Shown in pieces: positions 28,540-37,736 of a DNA stretch of 64,000 bases. The first letter of the stretch is position 1; each line of letters begins with the position of its first letter. Origin of the DNA: Burkholderiaceae bacterium (lineage in GTDB: Bacteria > Pseudomonadota > Gammaproteobacteria > Burkholderiales > Burkholderiaceae_C); contig JAMLIT010000007.1 in assembly GCA_023954035.1 (NCBI GenBank), positions 1 through 64,000 on the forward strand, read 5' to 3'. Below the pieces are notes generated by a model. It ran no database searches. It was not told the origin of the DNA and saw nothing but the letters and a program-made list of their open reading frames with translations. A program made the position numbers and the translations under genes.

Positions 28540-28698
28540 GGCTGCGAGTGCGGTACAGGACAGGGGCGATGAAGTGGGCGCGGCCCAGGCCAGGGATGCC
28601 GAGCAAGGGCCGCCCTGCAGCGAGGGCATCGTCCCCCTTCCCGGATGGCGCAGCCATGCGAGAGAAGGGGGAAGGCGCGAAGCGCCTCAGGGGGATGC
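28540..28698 (-). repeat. GC-rich intergenic repeat with hairpin (second repeat family)
   Basis: Between uraH and the lipoprotein gene. It contains CCCCCTTC (28633-28640) and GAAGGGGG (28664-28671) as inverted arms around CCGGATGGCGCAGCCATGCG, then GGCGCGAAGCGCCTCAGGGG. The composition and CCCTGAGGCGCTTCGCGCC wording resemble mosaic intergenic repeats I know from Comamonadaceae genomes. No coding potential seen. Confidence 0.6.
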
Positions 28699-28700
28699 AC

Positions 28701-29240
28701 TCAGTCCTGCCCCTCGGTCAGCGTATCGAGCTGGAACTTGCCGCTCTTGTCCCACAGCCAGGTGTCGGTGTAGGTGAGCTTGCCGATGCGTGTGGGCGCC
28801 GGGAAGGGTGCGGCAGCGCGCACGGTGCGTTCGATCTCTGCCATCACTTCCGGCGCGTGGCTCGGCGCGCGCATCCAGGATGTGCGCAGCACGCGGCCTC
28901 GGGCATCGATATCCACCTGCAGCACCCCAATGGCATAGAGCAGCGGCGGCAAGCGGCCTGGGTAGATGCGCGACGCATTCAGGCCGTAGAGATGGGTTGC
29001 GGCGTCCTGGCGGTAAGCGCGCGGGTTGCTGGCGGCCGAGGGGCGCGCCGAGCCTCGTGTTGCAGGGACCGGGCCGGTGACATGGGGTACGGTGCCGGGT
29101 GGAGCCGCTTCGTCCGGCGCGCTGGGAGACGGGCTGGGGGCCGAGCGGCAGGCGGCGATGACCGCTGCAACGGATGCCATGAGCCCGGTGCGGAACCATC
29201 GGCTACGCGTCGCAGTGGGCGGTGGGGAGTCGGAATTCAT
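28701..29240 (-). CDS. TonB C-terminal-like lipoprotein, hypothetical
   Basis: 179 residues. Residues 13-32 form a hydrophobic signal ending in a lipobox-like VIAAC, so it is probably a lipoprotein rather than a membrane-spanning TonB. A Pro/Ser-rich linker (32-75) follows. The C-terminal 100 residues resemble a TonB-type domain: GRLPPLLYAIGVLQVDIDARGRVL, then RTVRAAAPFPAPT and YTDTWLWD. It lacks the TonB N-terminal anchor and Pro-Lys repeats. The ATG at 29240 has no strong Shine-Dalgarno; a start at residue 21 is possible. It is divergent from xdhC (27 bp between starts). Function unknown. Confidence 0.72.
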   Translation of the reverse strand: MNSDSPPPTATRSRWFRTGLMASVAAVIAACRSAPSPSPSAPDEAAPPGTVPHVTGPVPATRGSARPSAASNPRAYRQDAATHLYGLNASRIYPGRLPPLLYAIGVLQVDIDARGRVLRTSWMRAPSHAPEVMAEIERTVRAAAPFPAPTRIGKLTYTDTWLWDKSGKFQLDTLTEGQD

Positions 29241-29267
29241 GGCAGTCGATGGAGAGGAGCTTGATCC

Positions 29268-30107
29268 ATGGCATTTTTGCACCAGTTCCTGCAAGGTCTT
29301 CGCAGGGCCCCGGCGTGTCTTGTGAGCATCGAGCGCACCCAGGGCTCCGCGCCGCGCGAGGTGGGCGCGTGGATGGCGGTGTTTGAAGACCAGATTCTGG
29401 GCACCATCGGCGGCGGCCATGTGGAGTTTGAGGCCATCGCCCACGCGCGCAGCCGCCTGCGCGGACCGGAACCCCTGCCGATAGAGACCTTGCGCTACGC
29501 CCTGGGGCCCAGCCTGGGCCAATGCTGCGGCGGTGTGATGCACCTGCGGTTCGAGAACCTCTCGGCGCAGGATGCCGATTCTCCGAGCCTGCAACAGCGA
29601 CTTGCGCCTGCACTCCACCCCCTGGCCTTGTTTGGCGGCGGCCATGTGGGGCATGCACTGGTGCGTGTGTTGGCCCCTTTGCCGTTTGCGATCACCTGGA
29701 TTGACAGCCGCGACGGCATTTTTCCGGACCCGGCACCCGAGAGCGTGGTCTGCGAGCATTCAGAACCCGTGCACGGCGCCGTGCCGCAACTGGCAAGCGG
29801 TTCCAGCGTATTGATCATGAGTTTCAGCCACGCCGAAGACCTGGACATCGTCGCGGCCTGCCTTACGCGCCAACGGGCTGCGGCAGACCTGGCGTTCATT
29901 GGCTTGATCGGCAGCGCCACCAAATGGGCCACCTTTCGCAGCCGCCTGCGCCGGCGTGGGTTTTCAGACGAGGAACTGCAGCAGGTGAGCTGCCCGATTG
30001 GCGTGACCGGCATCTCAGGCAAACAACCCGAGGTGATCGCCGTGGCCGTTGCAGCGCAGTTGCTGCAACAATTGGACGCTGAGTTTGAGGGTAAATCCGG
30101 GGAATGA
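29268..30107 (+). CDS. xdhC: Xanthine dehydrogenase accessory protein XdhC
   Basis: 279 residues. XdhC binds molybdenum cofactor, promotes its sulfuration and delivers it to XdhB. Markers: VSIERTQGSAPREVGAWM, the GTIGGGHVEFEAI motif, LGPSLGQCCGGVMHLRFE with conserved Cys pair, LFGGGHVGHALVRVL (nucleotide-fold loop), and GLIGSATKW with C-terminal PIGVTGISGKQPEVIAVAVAAQLL. It is encoded 10.6 kb away from xdhB and xdhA, on the opposite strand, with the efflux operon between; usually the three are adjacent. puuD follows 194 bp downstream. Confidence 0.94.
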   Translation: MAFLHQFLQGLRRAPACLVSIERTQGSAPREVGAWMAVFEDQILGTIGGGHVEFEAIAHARSRLRGPEPLPIETLRYALGPSLGQCCGGVMHLRFENLSAQDADSPSLQQRLAPALHPLALFGGGHVGHALVRVLAPLPFAITWIDSRDGIFPDPAPESVVCEHSEPVHGAVPQLASGSSVLIMSFSHAEDLDIVAACLTRQRAAADLAFIGLIGSATKWATFRSRLRRRGFSDEELQQVSCPIGVTGISGKQPEVIAVAVAAQLLQQLDAEFEGKSGE

Positions 30108-30136
30108 TTTCCATCAGCGCACTGGAATTGCACACA

Positions 30137-30158
30137 AAATTTGCATACACTTCTTTGC
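30137..30158. promoter_or_regulatory. Candidate half-operator upstream of puuD
   Basis: AAAATTTGCATACACTTCTTTG resembles the GntR palindrome: GCATACACTT matches GTATACACTT in 9 of 10 positions, with A-rich left and T-rich right flanks. It lies about 145 bp upstream of puuD and just after the xdhC stop. Confidence 0.4.
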
Positions 30159-30301
30159 TGCGTCGCAGCGGTGCCCAGGGCGGGGTGGATTGAACGGCCC
30201 CCAGTCCCCGAGTGCGCGACCTCTTATTCTGCTCAGAGCGCCCGCAGTGGTGAGCAGGCTGTCACAGCGGCGTGCATCGCAACCGCCGCGGAGGTCACCT
30301 G

Positions 30302-31540
30302 ATGGAAAGCTATCTGTTTGACTGGGCCAACCTGCTCTTGCGCTGGGTCCACGTCATCACTGCCATTGCCTGGATCGGCTCGTCGTTTTACTTCGTTTTT
30401 CTCGACAGCAGCCTCACGCTGCCCGAAGACGCCGAGCAAAAGCGCCAGGGCGTGAGCGGCGAACTGTGGGCGGTGCACGGCGGGGGTTTCTACCACCCGG
30501 TCAAGTTCAACGTGGCGCCGCCCCAACTGCCCAAGCATTTGCACTGGTTTTTCTGGGAGAGCTACACCACCTGGCTGAGCGGCTTTTCGCTGTTCACGGT
30601 GTCCTATCTCTGGAGTGCCAGTACCTATCTGATCGACAAGTCGAAGATGGACTGGGCACCGGCCGAGGCCATTGCCGTGGCGCTCGCCTTTCTGGTGGTG
30701 TTCTGGCTGTTGTACGACGCCATTTGCCGCGTGTTTGGCCAGAAGAAAGACGGCGACGCCATCGTGGGCGCGTTGGTACTGGTGCTGGTCTGCGTCGCCT
30801 CCTGGCTGGCCTGCCACTGGTTTGCCGGGCGCGCGGCCTTTTTGCTGGTGGGCGCGATGATTGCCACCGCCATGAGCGCGAACGTGTTTTTCTGGATCAT
30901 TCCGGGCCAACGCACCGTGGTGGCGCAGATCAAGGCGGGCCATCCGGTCGATCCAATCCACGGCAAGCGCGGCAAGCAGCGCAGCGTGCACAACACCTAC
31001 TTCACGCTGCCAGTGCTGTTTGCCATGCTCAGCGGCCACTACAGCTTCACCTGGAGCCATCCCCAAAACTGGCTCGTCCTTATTCTGATGATGTTTGCCG
31101 GCGCCGCGATCCGGCAGTTTTTCGTGATGCGCCACGGCTACAAGCTCGGGCGCAGTGGCAACCCGCTGCCCTATGCGCTGGTGGGGATGGCGGTGATTGT
31201 GGGCGTGATCGTCTGGCTGCGGCCGGTGCCGGCTGCTGCGTCATCCAATGCTTCTGTTTCAATAGCTGGTGGCGCAGATACAGCAAGCGCTGGAGGCCAA
31301 ATTGGCTATGAAAAAGTGCAAAAGATCTTTGCACAACGCTGCTACCTCTGCCACGGCGAGCAGGTGCAGATGAAGAACATGCGGGTCGATTCCCCAGCGC
31401 TGGCCAAGCAGCATGCCCAGGCCATCTACCAGCAGGTGGTGGTGCAAAAACTCATGCCCATGAACAACGCCACGGGTATCACCGACGCAGAGCGCGCGCT
31501 GATTGGCCAGTGGTTCGAGGCGGGTGCGCCGGTTCGATAG
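30302..31540 (+). CDS. puuD: Membrane-bound cytochrome c urate oxidase PuuD
   Basis: 412 residues. PuuD oxidises urate to 5-hydroxyisourate and passes electrons to a fused cytochrome c rather than directly to oxygen. About eight membrane segments occupy residues 1-310, with family markers LLRWVHVITAIAWIGSSFYFVFLD, WFFWESYTTWLSG and HGKRGKQRSVHNTYFTLPVLFAMLS. A class I cytochrome c domain follows with heme motif CYLCH near 349 and axial Met in KLMPMNNATG. The linker between the two (about 316-338) is encoded by an interspersed repeat. The ATG at 30302 has GGAGG 7 bases upstream. UraH takes its product. Confidence 0.94.
   Translation: MESYLFDWANLLLRWVHVITAIAWIGSSFYFVFLDSSLTLPEDAEQKRQGVSGELWAVHGGGFYHPVKFNVAPPQLPKHLHWFFWESYTTWLSGFSLFTVSYLWSASTYLIDKSKMDWAPAEAIAVALAFLVVFWLLYDAICRVFGQKKDGDAIVGALVLVLVCVASWLACHWFAGRAAFLLVGAMIATAMSANVFFWIIPGQRTVVAQIKAGHPVDPIHGKRGKQRSVHNTYFTLPVLFAMLSGHYSFTWSHPQNWLVLILMMFAGAAIRQFFVMRHGYKLGRSGNPLPYALVGMAVIVGVIVWLRPVPAAASSNASVSIAGGADTASAGGQIGYEKVQKIFAQRCYLCHGEQVQMKNMRVDSPALAKQHAQAIYQQVVVQKLMPMNNATGITDAERALIGQWFEAGAPVR
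31251..31315 (+). repeat. Interspersed palindromic repeat, copy F, inside puuD
   Basis: TTTCAATAGCTGGTGGCGCA, GATACAGCAAGCGCTGGAGG and CCAAATTGGCTATG keep the order and flanks of the intergenic element (ATAGCTG, GCGC arm, AAGCGCTGGAGG, CCAAATTGG). It is translated as the low-complexity linker SIAGGADTASAGGQIG between the membrane and cytochrome domains. Confidence 0.85.
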
Positions 31541-31689
31541 CGGGCCGCTTGCAGCGTCCGCGGGGGCCGGCCGCGAACGGCCGCCGCCTTGGGCGTATTG
31601 GCATGGCGCCGCACGCGCCGGGCGAACTGGGACTAGACTGGCGGGCCTGTCGGCATCCGATTGCCGTACCGTTTGCCGAAAGTTTTTCC

Positions 31690-32964
31690 ATGCCCGACCT
31701 GCACCGCGCCAAGACGGTTTCCTTTTCCCTCGCGTTGGCCTCTGCCTCGCCGCCACTGCCATCGCAGGGCAGATTCTTGCGCGCCTTCTTTGGCATCGGC
31801 GCCCTGGTGCTCGGGCTGGCCGCTTGCGGCAAGGGCGAAGCGCCCAAAGGCCCGCCGGGCTCGGGTATGCCGCCGCCCGAGGTCGGGGTGGTCACCGTTG
31901 CGCCCCGCGACGTGGGTCTGCTCACCGAGCTTCCCGGCCGGCTGGAAGCCTCGCGCGTGGCGCAGGTCCGTGCCCGCGTCGCCGGCATCGTGCAGGAGCG
32001 CTTGTTCCGCGAAGGCAGCGACGTGAAAGCGGGACAGCCCCTGTACCGCATCGACGCAGCGCCTTACGCGGCGGCCGTTCAGAGCGCGCAGGCCACGCTG
32101 GCCCGCGCCGAGGCCAATTTGTCGCAAAGCAGCGCGCTGGCCAGGCGCTACAAGCCGTTGCTGGAGGCCAACGCCGTGAGCCAGCAGGAGTACGCCAACG
32201 CCGTCGCCGCAGAGCAGGCGGGCCGTGCCGACGTGGCGGCGGCCAAAGCGGCCATTGCCACGGCGCAGATCAACCTGAAGTACGCCAGCGTGGTCGCGCC
32301 CATTTCCGGCCGCATTGGCCGTGCGCTGGTGACCGAAGGTGCGCTGGTGGGCCAGGGCGAGGCGACGCCTTTGGCGGTCATCCAGCAAATCAACCCGCTG
32401 TACGTGAACTTCACCCAGTCTGCCGCGCAGGTCATGCAACTGCGCCGCGCCATGGAAGAGGGGCGCCTGCAGCGCGCCAGCGGCAAGGACGCCGCCAGCG
32501 TGCGCCTGGTGCTTGAAGACGGCACCGAGTATGGCGAGCCTGCCAGATTGCTGTTTTCCGACCTGACGGTAGACCCGGGCACCGGCCAGATCACGCTGCG
32601 CGCCGAAGTGCCCAACCCCGGCATGCGCCTGCTGCCCGGCCTGTACGTTCGCGTGCGGCTGGAGCAGGCGCAGGCCAGCAATGCCGTGCTGCTGCCCCAG
32701 CAGGCGGTCACGCGCGCTGCGGGCGGCGACACGGTCCTGGTGGTCGCGGCCGACGGCAAGGCCCAGCCGCGCAAGGTCCAGCTGGGCGGCCAGCAAAACG
32801 GCCATTGGGTGGTCCTCGCAGGCCTGGAAAAAGGTGAACAAGTGGTGGTCGATGGTTTCCAGAAAATTCGGGGCACCGCGCCCGTCAAGCCCGTGCCCTG
32901 GACCGCTCCGGGCAGCCAGGCAGCCGCTGCGCCCGCGGCCGCGTCCAGTGCCCCCAAGCGCTAA
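31690..32964 (+). CDS. RND efflux periplasmic adaptor (MexA/AcrA-like)
   Basis: 424 residues. Membrane fusion lipoprotein: basic N-terminus, hydrophobic stretch and lipobox GLAACGKG near residue 47. The lipoyl halves flank an alpha-helical hairpin (about 100-170, ALARRYKPLLEANAVSQQEYANAVAAE), followed by the beta-barrel region with VVAPISGRIGRALVTEGALVGQGEATPLAVIQQINPLYVNF, a strongly conserved MexA/AcrA block. The ATG at 31690 gives a lipoprotein signal. It is the first gene of a three-gene tripartite pump operon, 12 bp before the RND gene. No TetR or MarR repressor lies next to it. Confidence 0.95.
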   Translation: MPDLHRAKTVSFSLALASASPPLPSQGRFLRAFFGIGALVLGLAACGKGEAPKGPPGSGMPPPEVGVVTVAPRDVGLLTELPGRLEASRVAQVRARVAGIVQERLFREGSDVKAGQPLYRIDAAPYAAAVQSAQATLARAEANLSQSSALARRYKPLLEANAVSQQEYANAVAAEQAGRADVAAAKAAIATAQINLKYASVVAPISGRIGRALVTEGALVGQGEATPLAVIQQINPLYVNFTQSAAQVMQLRRAMEEGRLQRASGKDAASVRLVLEDGTEYGEPARLLFSDLTVDPGTGQITLRAEVPNPGMRLLPGLYVRVRLEQAQASNAVLLPQQAVTRAAGGDTVLVVAADGKAQPRKVQLGGQQNGHWVVLAGLEKGEQVVVDGFQKIRGTAPVKPVPWTAPGSQAAAAPAAASSAPKR

Positions 32965-32976
32965 GAGGCGCACAGC

Positions 32977-35900
32977 ATGGCGAAGTTTTTTATCGACCGG
33001 CCCATCTTTGCGTGGGTGATTGCGCTGTTCATCATGGTGCTTGGCGGGGTGGCCATCACGCAGTTGCCCATCGCCCAGTACCCGCCGGTGGCGCCGCCGT
33101 CCATCGTCGTTTCTGCTTCCTACCCCGGCGCCTCGGCGCAGACGCTGGAAGACAGCGTGCTGTCCGTCATCGAGCGCGAAATGAACGGCTCGCCGGGCCT
33201 GATCTACATGGAATCGGTGGCGCAGGCCAACGGCACCGGCAATATCACCCTGAGCTTCGAGCCCGGAACCAATGCCGACCTGGCCCAGGTCGACGTGCAA
33301 AACCGCCTCTCGCGCGCCACGCCGCGCCTGCCGGCGGCGGTGACGCAGCAGGGCGTGCGCGTGGACAAGGCGCGCAGCAACTTCCTGCTGTTCGCCATGC
33401 TTTCCTCCGACTCGCCCGACTGGAACCCGGTGGCCCTGGGCGACTACGCTTCGCGCAACATCGTGCCCGAGTTGCAGCGCCTGCCCGGCATCGGCCAGGC
33501 GCAGTTGTTCGGCACCGAGCGCGCCATGCGCGTGTGGATCGACCCGGACAAGCTGCTGGGCTTGAACCTCAGCAGCGCCGACGTCGTGGCGGCGATTCGC
33601 GCCCAAAACGTTCAGGTGTCGGCCGGCGAGATCGGCAGCCTGCCGAACGTGGCCGGCCAGGGCATCTCGGCCACCGTGGTGGTCAATGGCCAACTGGGCA
33701 GCGTGGAAGAGTTTGGCGGCATCACGCTGCGCGCCAATCCCGACGGCAGCACGGTGCGCCTGCGCGACGTGGCCCGCATCGAGCTGGGCGGGCAGTCGTA
33801 CGCGACTTCGGCGCGTCTGAACGGCAAGCCATCGGTCGGCGTCGGCCTGCAGCTTTCGCCGTCCGGCAACGCGCTGGCAGCAGCCAAGGCGGTGCGCGCC
33901 AAGATGAGCGAGTTGGAGCGCTTTTTCCCGCAGGGCATGAAGTGGTCGATTCCCTACGACAGCTCGCGCTTCGTGCAGATCTCCATCACCCAGGTGGCGG
34001 TGACGCTGGCCGAGGCCGTGGCGCTGGTGTTTCTGGTGATGTTCCTGTTTCTGCAGAACCTGCGCTACACCATCATCCCGACCATCGTCGTGCCCGTGGC
34101 ACTGCTGGGCACGTTTGCCACGCTGCTGGCGCTGGGCTTTTCGATCAACGTGCTGACCATGTTCGGCATGGTGCTGGTGATCGGCATCGTGGTCGACGAC
34201 GCCATCGTCGTGGTGGAAAACGTCGAGCGCATCATGAGCGAAGAGGGTTTGGCGCCGCTGGAAGCCACGCGCAAGGCCATGGGGCAAATTTCAGGCGCCA
34301 TCGTCGGCGTCACTGTGGTGCTGGTGTCGGTGTTCACGCCGCTGGCCTTTTTTTCCGGCTCGGTGGGCAACATCTACCGCCAGTTCGCGGCGGTGATGGT
34401 GGCGTCGATTGCGTTTTCTGCCTTCCTCGCCCTGTCGCTCACGCCAGCGCTGTGCGCCACGCTGCTCAAGCAGGTTGCGGCCGGCCACCACCATGCCAAG
34501 GGCGGATTTTTTGGCTGGTTCAACCGCGGATTTTCGCGCACCACCCACGGCTACGAAGGCGTGGTGGCCCGTGTGCTGCGCCGTGCACCGCGCACGCTCA
34601 TCCTGTACCTGGCCATTGGCGCGGCGGCGGCGGTGGTGTATATGCGCCTGCCCACGTCCTTTCTGCCCAACGAGGACCAGGGCACGATGCTGGTGAACGT
34701 CCAGTTGCCACCGGGCGCCACCCTGGGCCGCACCCAGGCCGTGATGGAGCAGGTCGAAGGCTTCATGCTCAAACAGCCCGAAGTGCAAAGCATGGTCAGC
34801 GTGCTGGGCTTCAGCTTTTCCGGTCAGGGGCAAAACGCCGCCCTGGCTTTCGTCACTCTGACCGATTGGGACGAGCGCAAGGGGCCGGGCAGTTCGGCCG
34901 AAGGCATCGCCGGGCGGGCTTTTGGCGCGCTCTCGGGCATCCGCGACGCCTTCATCTTCCCGCTCAGCCCGCCGCCCATTCCCGAGCTGGGGGCGGCGTC
35001 GGGTTTCAGCTTCCGCCTGCAGGATCGCGGGGGGCTGGGCCACGACGCGCTGCTGGCGGCACGCAACCAGTTGCTGGGCATGGCCGCGCAAAGCCCCTTG
35101 CTCAGCCAGGTGCGCCCTGACGGCCTGGAGGACGCCCCGCAACTGAAGATCGAGATCGACCGGGCCCGCGCCAATGCGCTCGGAGTACCTTACGACGCGA
35201 TCAGCAGCGCCATCTCCACGGCCCTGGGCTCGGCCTACGTGAACGACTTTCCAAATGCCGGACGCCTGCAGCGCGTGGTCGTGCAGGCCGATGCGCCCGC
35301 CCGCATGCAGCCGGACGACCTGCTCGCCCTCAACGTGCTGAACAACCAGGGCAAGGCGGTGCCGTTCGCCGCCTTTGCCACCACGCACTGGGTGACCGGC
35401 GCCATGCAGACCGTGCGCTACAACGGCTACCCGGCGATGCGCATCAGCGGGTCGGCCGCGCCCGGCCAGAGCACCGGAGCGGCCATGGCCGAAATGGAGC
35501 GCCTGGCCAGCCAGCTGCCCGCCGGTTTCGGCTACGAGTGGACCGGACAGTCGCGCGAAGAAAAGCTGGCGGGCTCGCAGGCCATCATCGTCTACGCCTT
35601 CTCCATCCTGGCGGTGTTCCTGTGCCTGGCGGCACTGTACGAGAGCTGGACCATCCCCCTGGCGGTCATTCTGGTCGTGCCGCTGGGCGTGCTCGGGGTG
35701 CTGCTGGCCACTCTGCTGCGCGGCTATTCGAACGACGTGTACTTTCAGGTCGGATTGGTGACCATCATCGGCCTGTCGGCCAAGAATGCGATCCTGATCA
35801 TCGAGTTCGCCAAGGACCTGCAGGCGCAGGGCAGGGGCGTGGTCGAGGCCGCGCTCGCCGCTGCCCACATGCGCTTTCGCCCGATTGTGATGACCTCCAT

Positions 35901-36138
35901 GGCGTTTACCCTGGGCGTGTTGCCGCTGGCACTGGCCAGTGGCGCGGGATCGGCCAGCCAGCGCGCCATCGGTACCGGGGTGATTGGCGGCATGCTCACA
36001 GGCACCGTGCTCGCGGTGTTTTTCGTTCCCATCTTTTTCGTGCTCGTGCGCAGGTTATTCAAGGGCAGCGCGCGCCAACGCCAGTTCGACGCCGCGCATG
36101 CGCACCAACACACGGAGCCGCAGGAGCGCCATGCATAA
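32977..36138 (+). CDS. RND multidrug efflux transporter (MexB/AcrB-like, HAE1)
   Basis: 1053 residues, the typical size for the inner-membrane proton-driven pump. N-terminus MAKFFIDRPIFAWVIALFIM; periplasmic porter domain with SYPGASAQTLEDSV; the proton-relay Asp pair in GIVVDDAIVVVENVERIM; second half starting near 535 with VVYMRLPTSFLPNEDQG and the relay Lys in GLSAKNAILIIEFAKDL. The end carries a His-rich tail (HAHQHTEPQERHA). Likely extrudes hydrophobic compounds together with the adjacent adaptor and outer-membrane factor. Its stop overlaps the start of the outer-membrane gene by 8 bp. Confidence 0.96.
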   Translation: MAKFFIDRPIFAWVIALFIMVLGGVAITQLPIAQYPPVAPPSIVVSASYPGASAQTLEDSVLSVIEREMNGSPGLIYMESVAQANGTGNITLSFEPGTNADLAQVDVQNRLSRATPRLPAAVTQQGVRVDKARSNFLLFAMLSSDSPDWNPVALGDYASRNIVPELQRLPGIGQAQLFGTERAMRVWIDPDKLLGLNLSSADVVAAIRAQNVQVSAGEIGSLPNVAGQGISATVVVNGQLGSVEEFGGITLRANPDGSTVRLRDVARIELGGQSYATSARLNGKPSVGVGLQLSPSGNALAAAKAVRAKMSELERFFPQGMKWSIPYDSSRFVQISITQVAVTLAEAVALVFLVMFLFLQNLRYTIIPTIVVPVALLGTFATLLALGFSINVLTMFGMVLVIGIVVDDAIVVVENVERIMSEEGLAPLEATRKAMGQISGAIVGVTVVLVSVFTPLAFFSGSVGNIYRQFAAVMVASIAFSAFLALSLTPALCATLLKQVAAGHHHAKGGFFGWFNRGFSRTTHGYEGVVARVLRRAPRTLILYLAIGAAAAVVYMRLPTSFLPNEDQGTMLVNVQLPPGATLGRTQAVMEQVEGFMLKQPEVQSMVSVLGFSFSGQGQNAALAFVTLTDWDERKGPGSSAEGIAGRAFGALSGIRDAFIFPLSPPPIPELGAASGFSFRLQDRGGLGHDALLAARNQLLGMAAQSPLLSQVRPDGLEDAPQLKIEIDRARANALGVPYDAISSAISTALGSAYVNDFPNAGRLQRVVVQADAPARMQPDDLLALNVLNNQGKAVPFAAFATTHWVTGAMQTVRYNGYPAMRISGSAAPGQSTGAAMAEMERLASQLPAGFGYEWTGQSREEKLAGSQAIIVYAFSILAVFLCLAALYESWTIPLAVILVVPLGVLGVLLATLLRGYSNDVYFQVGLVTIIGLSAKNAILIIEFAKDLQAQGRGVVEAALAAAHMRFRPIVMTSMAFTLGVLPLALASGAGSASQRAIGTGVIGGMLTGTVLAVFFVPIFFVLVRRLFKGSARQRQFDAAHAHQHTEPQERHA

Positions 36139-37600
36139 GGCCAGGATGCCGTCCCCATTCCTTTTTCCCCGCCGCCGCGCCCGCTGGGCCGCCGCCGTGT
36201 GCGCGCTGCTGGCTGCGGGGTGCTCCTTCGTTCCGACCTACCAGCGCCCGCCGGCGCCCATTCCCGCGAGCTTTCCCGGCGCTGCCGCAGACAGCGCGCA
36301 AAGCCTGCCTGCAGCAGACATCGCCTGGCAGGACTTCGTGCAGGACACGCGGCTGCGCGCCATCGTGGCGCGCGCCCTGGATGGCAACCGCGACCTGCGG
36401 ATCGCGGCGCTGGCCATCGAGCAGGCGCGCGCCCAGTACCAGATCCGCTCCGCCGATCGCACGCCCACCATCAACCTCGCCGCCAATGCCAGCCGCCAGC
36501 CGGCCGCCAGCGGCAGCGGCTCGATCAGCAGCCTGTACTCCGTCGGGCTGGGCCTGGCGTCCTGGGAAATCGATGTATTTGGCCGCATTGCCAGTCTGGA
36601 AGCCTCCGCTCTGGCGCAATTCTTCGCCACAGAAGAAGCCCGCAACGCGGTGCAGACCAGCCTGGTGGCAGCCATCGCCAACGCCTGGCTGAGCCTGCAG
36701 ACCAACGACGCGCTGCTGGGCCTGACCGAGCGAACGCTGGCCACGCGCGAGGATTCGCTGCGCCTGACCCAACTGCGCTTTGACCAGGGGGTCAGTTCCG
36801 CGCTGGACCTGCGCCAGGCGCAATCGCTCACGGCGGCTGCGCGGGCCACGCTCGCGCAGCAGCAGCGTCTGCGGGCGCTGGACGTCAACGCGCTCACGCT
36901 GCTCGTGGGCGCGCCGCTTCCGGACGACTTGCTGCACAGTGGCGCCGAAGCCGCCGTCGCCTTGGCTGCCGTTCCGGCCGGCCTTCCGTCCGACCTGCTC
37001 ACGCGCCGCCCCGACGTGCGCCAGGCCGAGCAGCAGCTGCGCGCCGCCAACGCCCAGATCGGCGCCGCCCGCGCGGCCTTTTTTCCGCGCATCGCCCTCA
37101 CCGCCAGCGCCGGCACGGCCAGCACCGCGCTGTCCGGCCTGTTCAAGGGCGGCTCCTGGGGCTGGACCCTGGCGCCGCAGGCGCTGCTGCCGATTTTCGA
37201 TGGCGGCCGCAACGAGGCCAACCTTCAATCCGCCCAGGTGGCCCGGGAGGCGGCGCTCGCGCAGTACGAAAAGGCGATTCAGGTCGCGTTTCGCGAAACG
37301 GCGGATGCGCTGGCTGGCCGCACGGCGCTGGCCGACCAGCTTGACGCCACGCAGGCGCAGGCCGAGGCGGAGGCCGATCGCTTGCGCCTGGCCGATCTGC
37401 GTTACCGCAACGGCATTGCCAGCTACCTCGACGTGCTGGACGCACAGCGGGCGCTGTTTGCCACGCAGCAGGCGCTGGCGCAAATCCGACTGGCACGCCA
37501 GCAGAACGAAGTGGCCCTGTTCAAGGCCTTGGGTGGGGGCTGGGAGCCTGCCGAAGCGATCGCACCGGCAGGGCAGCAGCGCCAGCCGCCGGCCCGCTGA
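36131..37600 (+). CDS. Outer-membrane efflux factor (OprM/NodT family lipoprotein)
   Basis: 489 residues. Basic N-terminus, lipobox LLAAGCSF (Cys near 30), then the OprM start SFVPTYQRPPAPIP. Two repeated coiled-coil halves follow, with SWEIDVFGRIASLEA, LRFDQGVSSALDLRQAQ, GLPSDLLTRRPDVRQAEQQLRAANAQIGAARAAFFP and LRYRNGIASYLDVLDAQRALF, all hallmark OprM/NodT motifs. It forms the outer-membrane tunnel of the pump. The ATG at 36131 lies within the last codons of the transporter gene, with CAGGAG 5 bases upstream, so translation is coupled. Confidence 0.95.
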   Translation: MHKARMPSPFLFPRRRARWAAAVCALLAAGCSFVPTYQRPPAPIPASFPGAAADSAQSLPAADIAWQDFVQDTRLRAIVARALDGNRDLRIAALAIEQARAQYQIRSADRTPTINLAANASRQPAASGSGSISSLYSVGLGLASWEIDVFGRIASLEASALAQFFATEEARNAVQTSLVAAIANAWLSLQTNDALLGLTERTLATREDSLRLTQLRFDQGVSSALDLRQAQSLTAAARATLAQQQRLRALDVNALTLLVGAPLPDDLLHSGAEAAVALAAVPAGLPSDLLTRRPDVRQAEQQLRAANAQIGAARAAFFPRIALTASAGTASTALSGLFKGGSWGWTLAPQALLPIFDGGRNEANLQSAQVAREAALAQYEKAIQVAFRETADALAGRTALADQLDATQAQAEAEADRLRLADLRYRNGIASYLDVLDAQRALFATQQALAQIRLARQQNEVALFKALGGGWEPAEAIAPAGQQRQPPAR

Positions 37601-37687
37601 AGCCGGCAAGACGGGCGCCCGGGTCGGCGGGGAGGCCTTGATGTAGAGCAAAGTGGCGTACCGGGTGCCCCTTTGCGTGCCTCGACT

Positions 37688-37701
37688 TTGACCTTGCGCA
37701 A
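37688..37701. promoter_or_regulatory. Candidate FNR/DNR-type box upstream of the Crp/Fnr gene
   Basis: TTGACCTTGCGCAA keeps TTGA and CAA of the TTGATnnnnATCAA consensus (7 of 10 fixed positions). It lies 35 bp before the regulator's ATG, where it could mediate autoregulation. Short and degenerate. Confidence 0.3.
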
Positions 37702-37736
37702 TACCCGGAGCGGGGCCGGCTTGCAAAGTGCCCCGG

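Noticed and set aside
28540-28700. The CCCCCTTC / GAAGGGGG hairpin as a terminator for uraH.
   Set aside because: No T-tract follows on either strand, and the sequence has the look of a dispersed GC-rich repeat.
31633-34287. An 884-codon minus-strand frame across the RND adaptor and transporter.
   Set aside because: Antisense shadow of two unmistakable efflux genes; composition rich in His, Arg and Gly.
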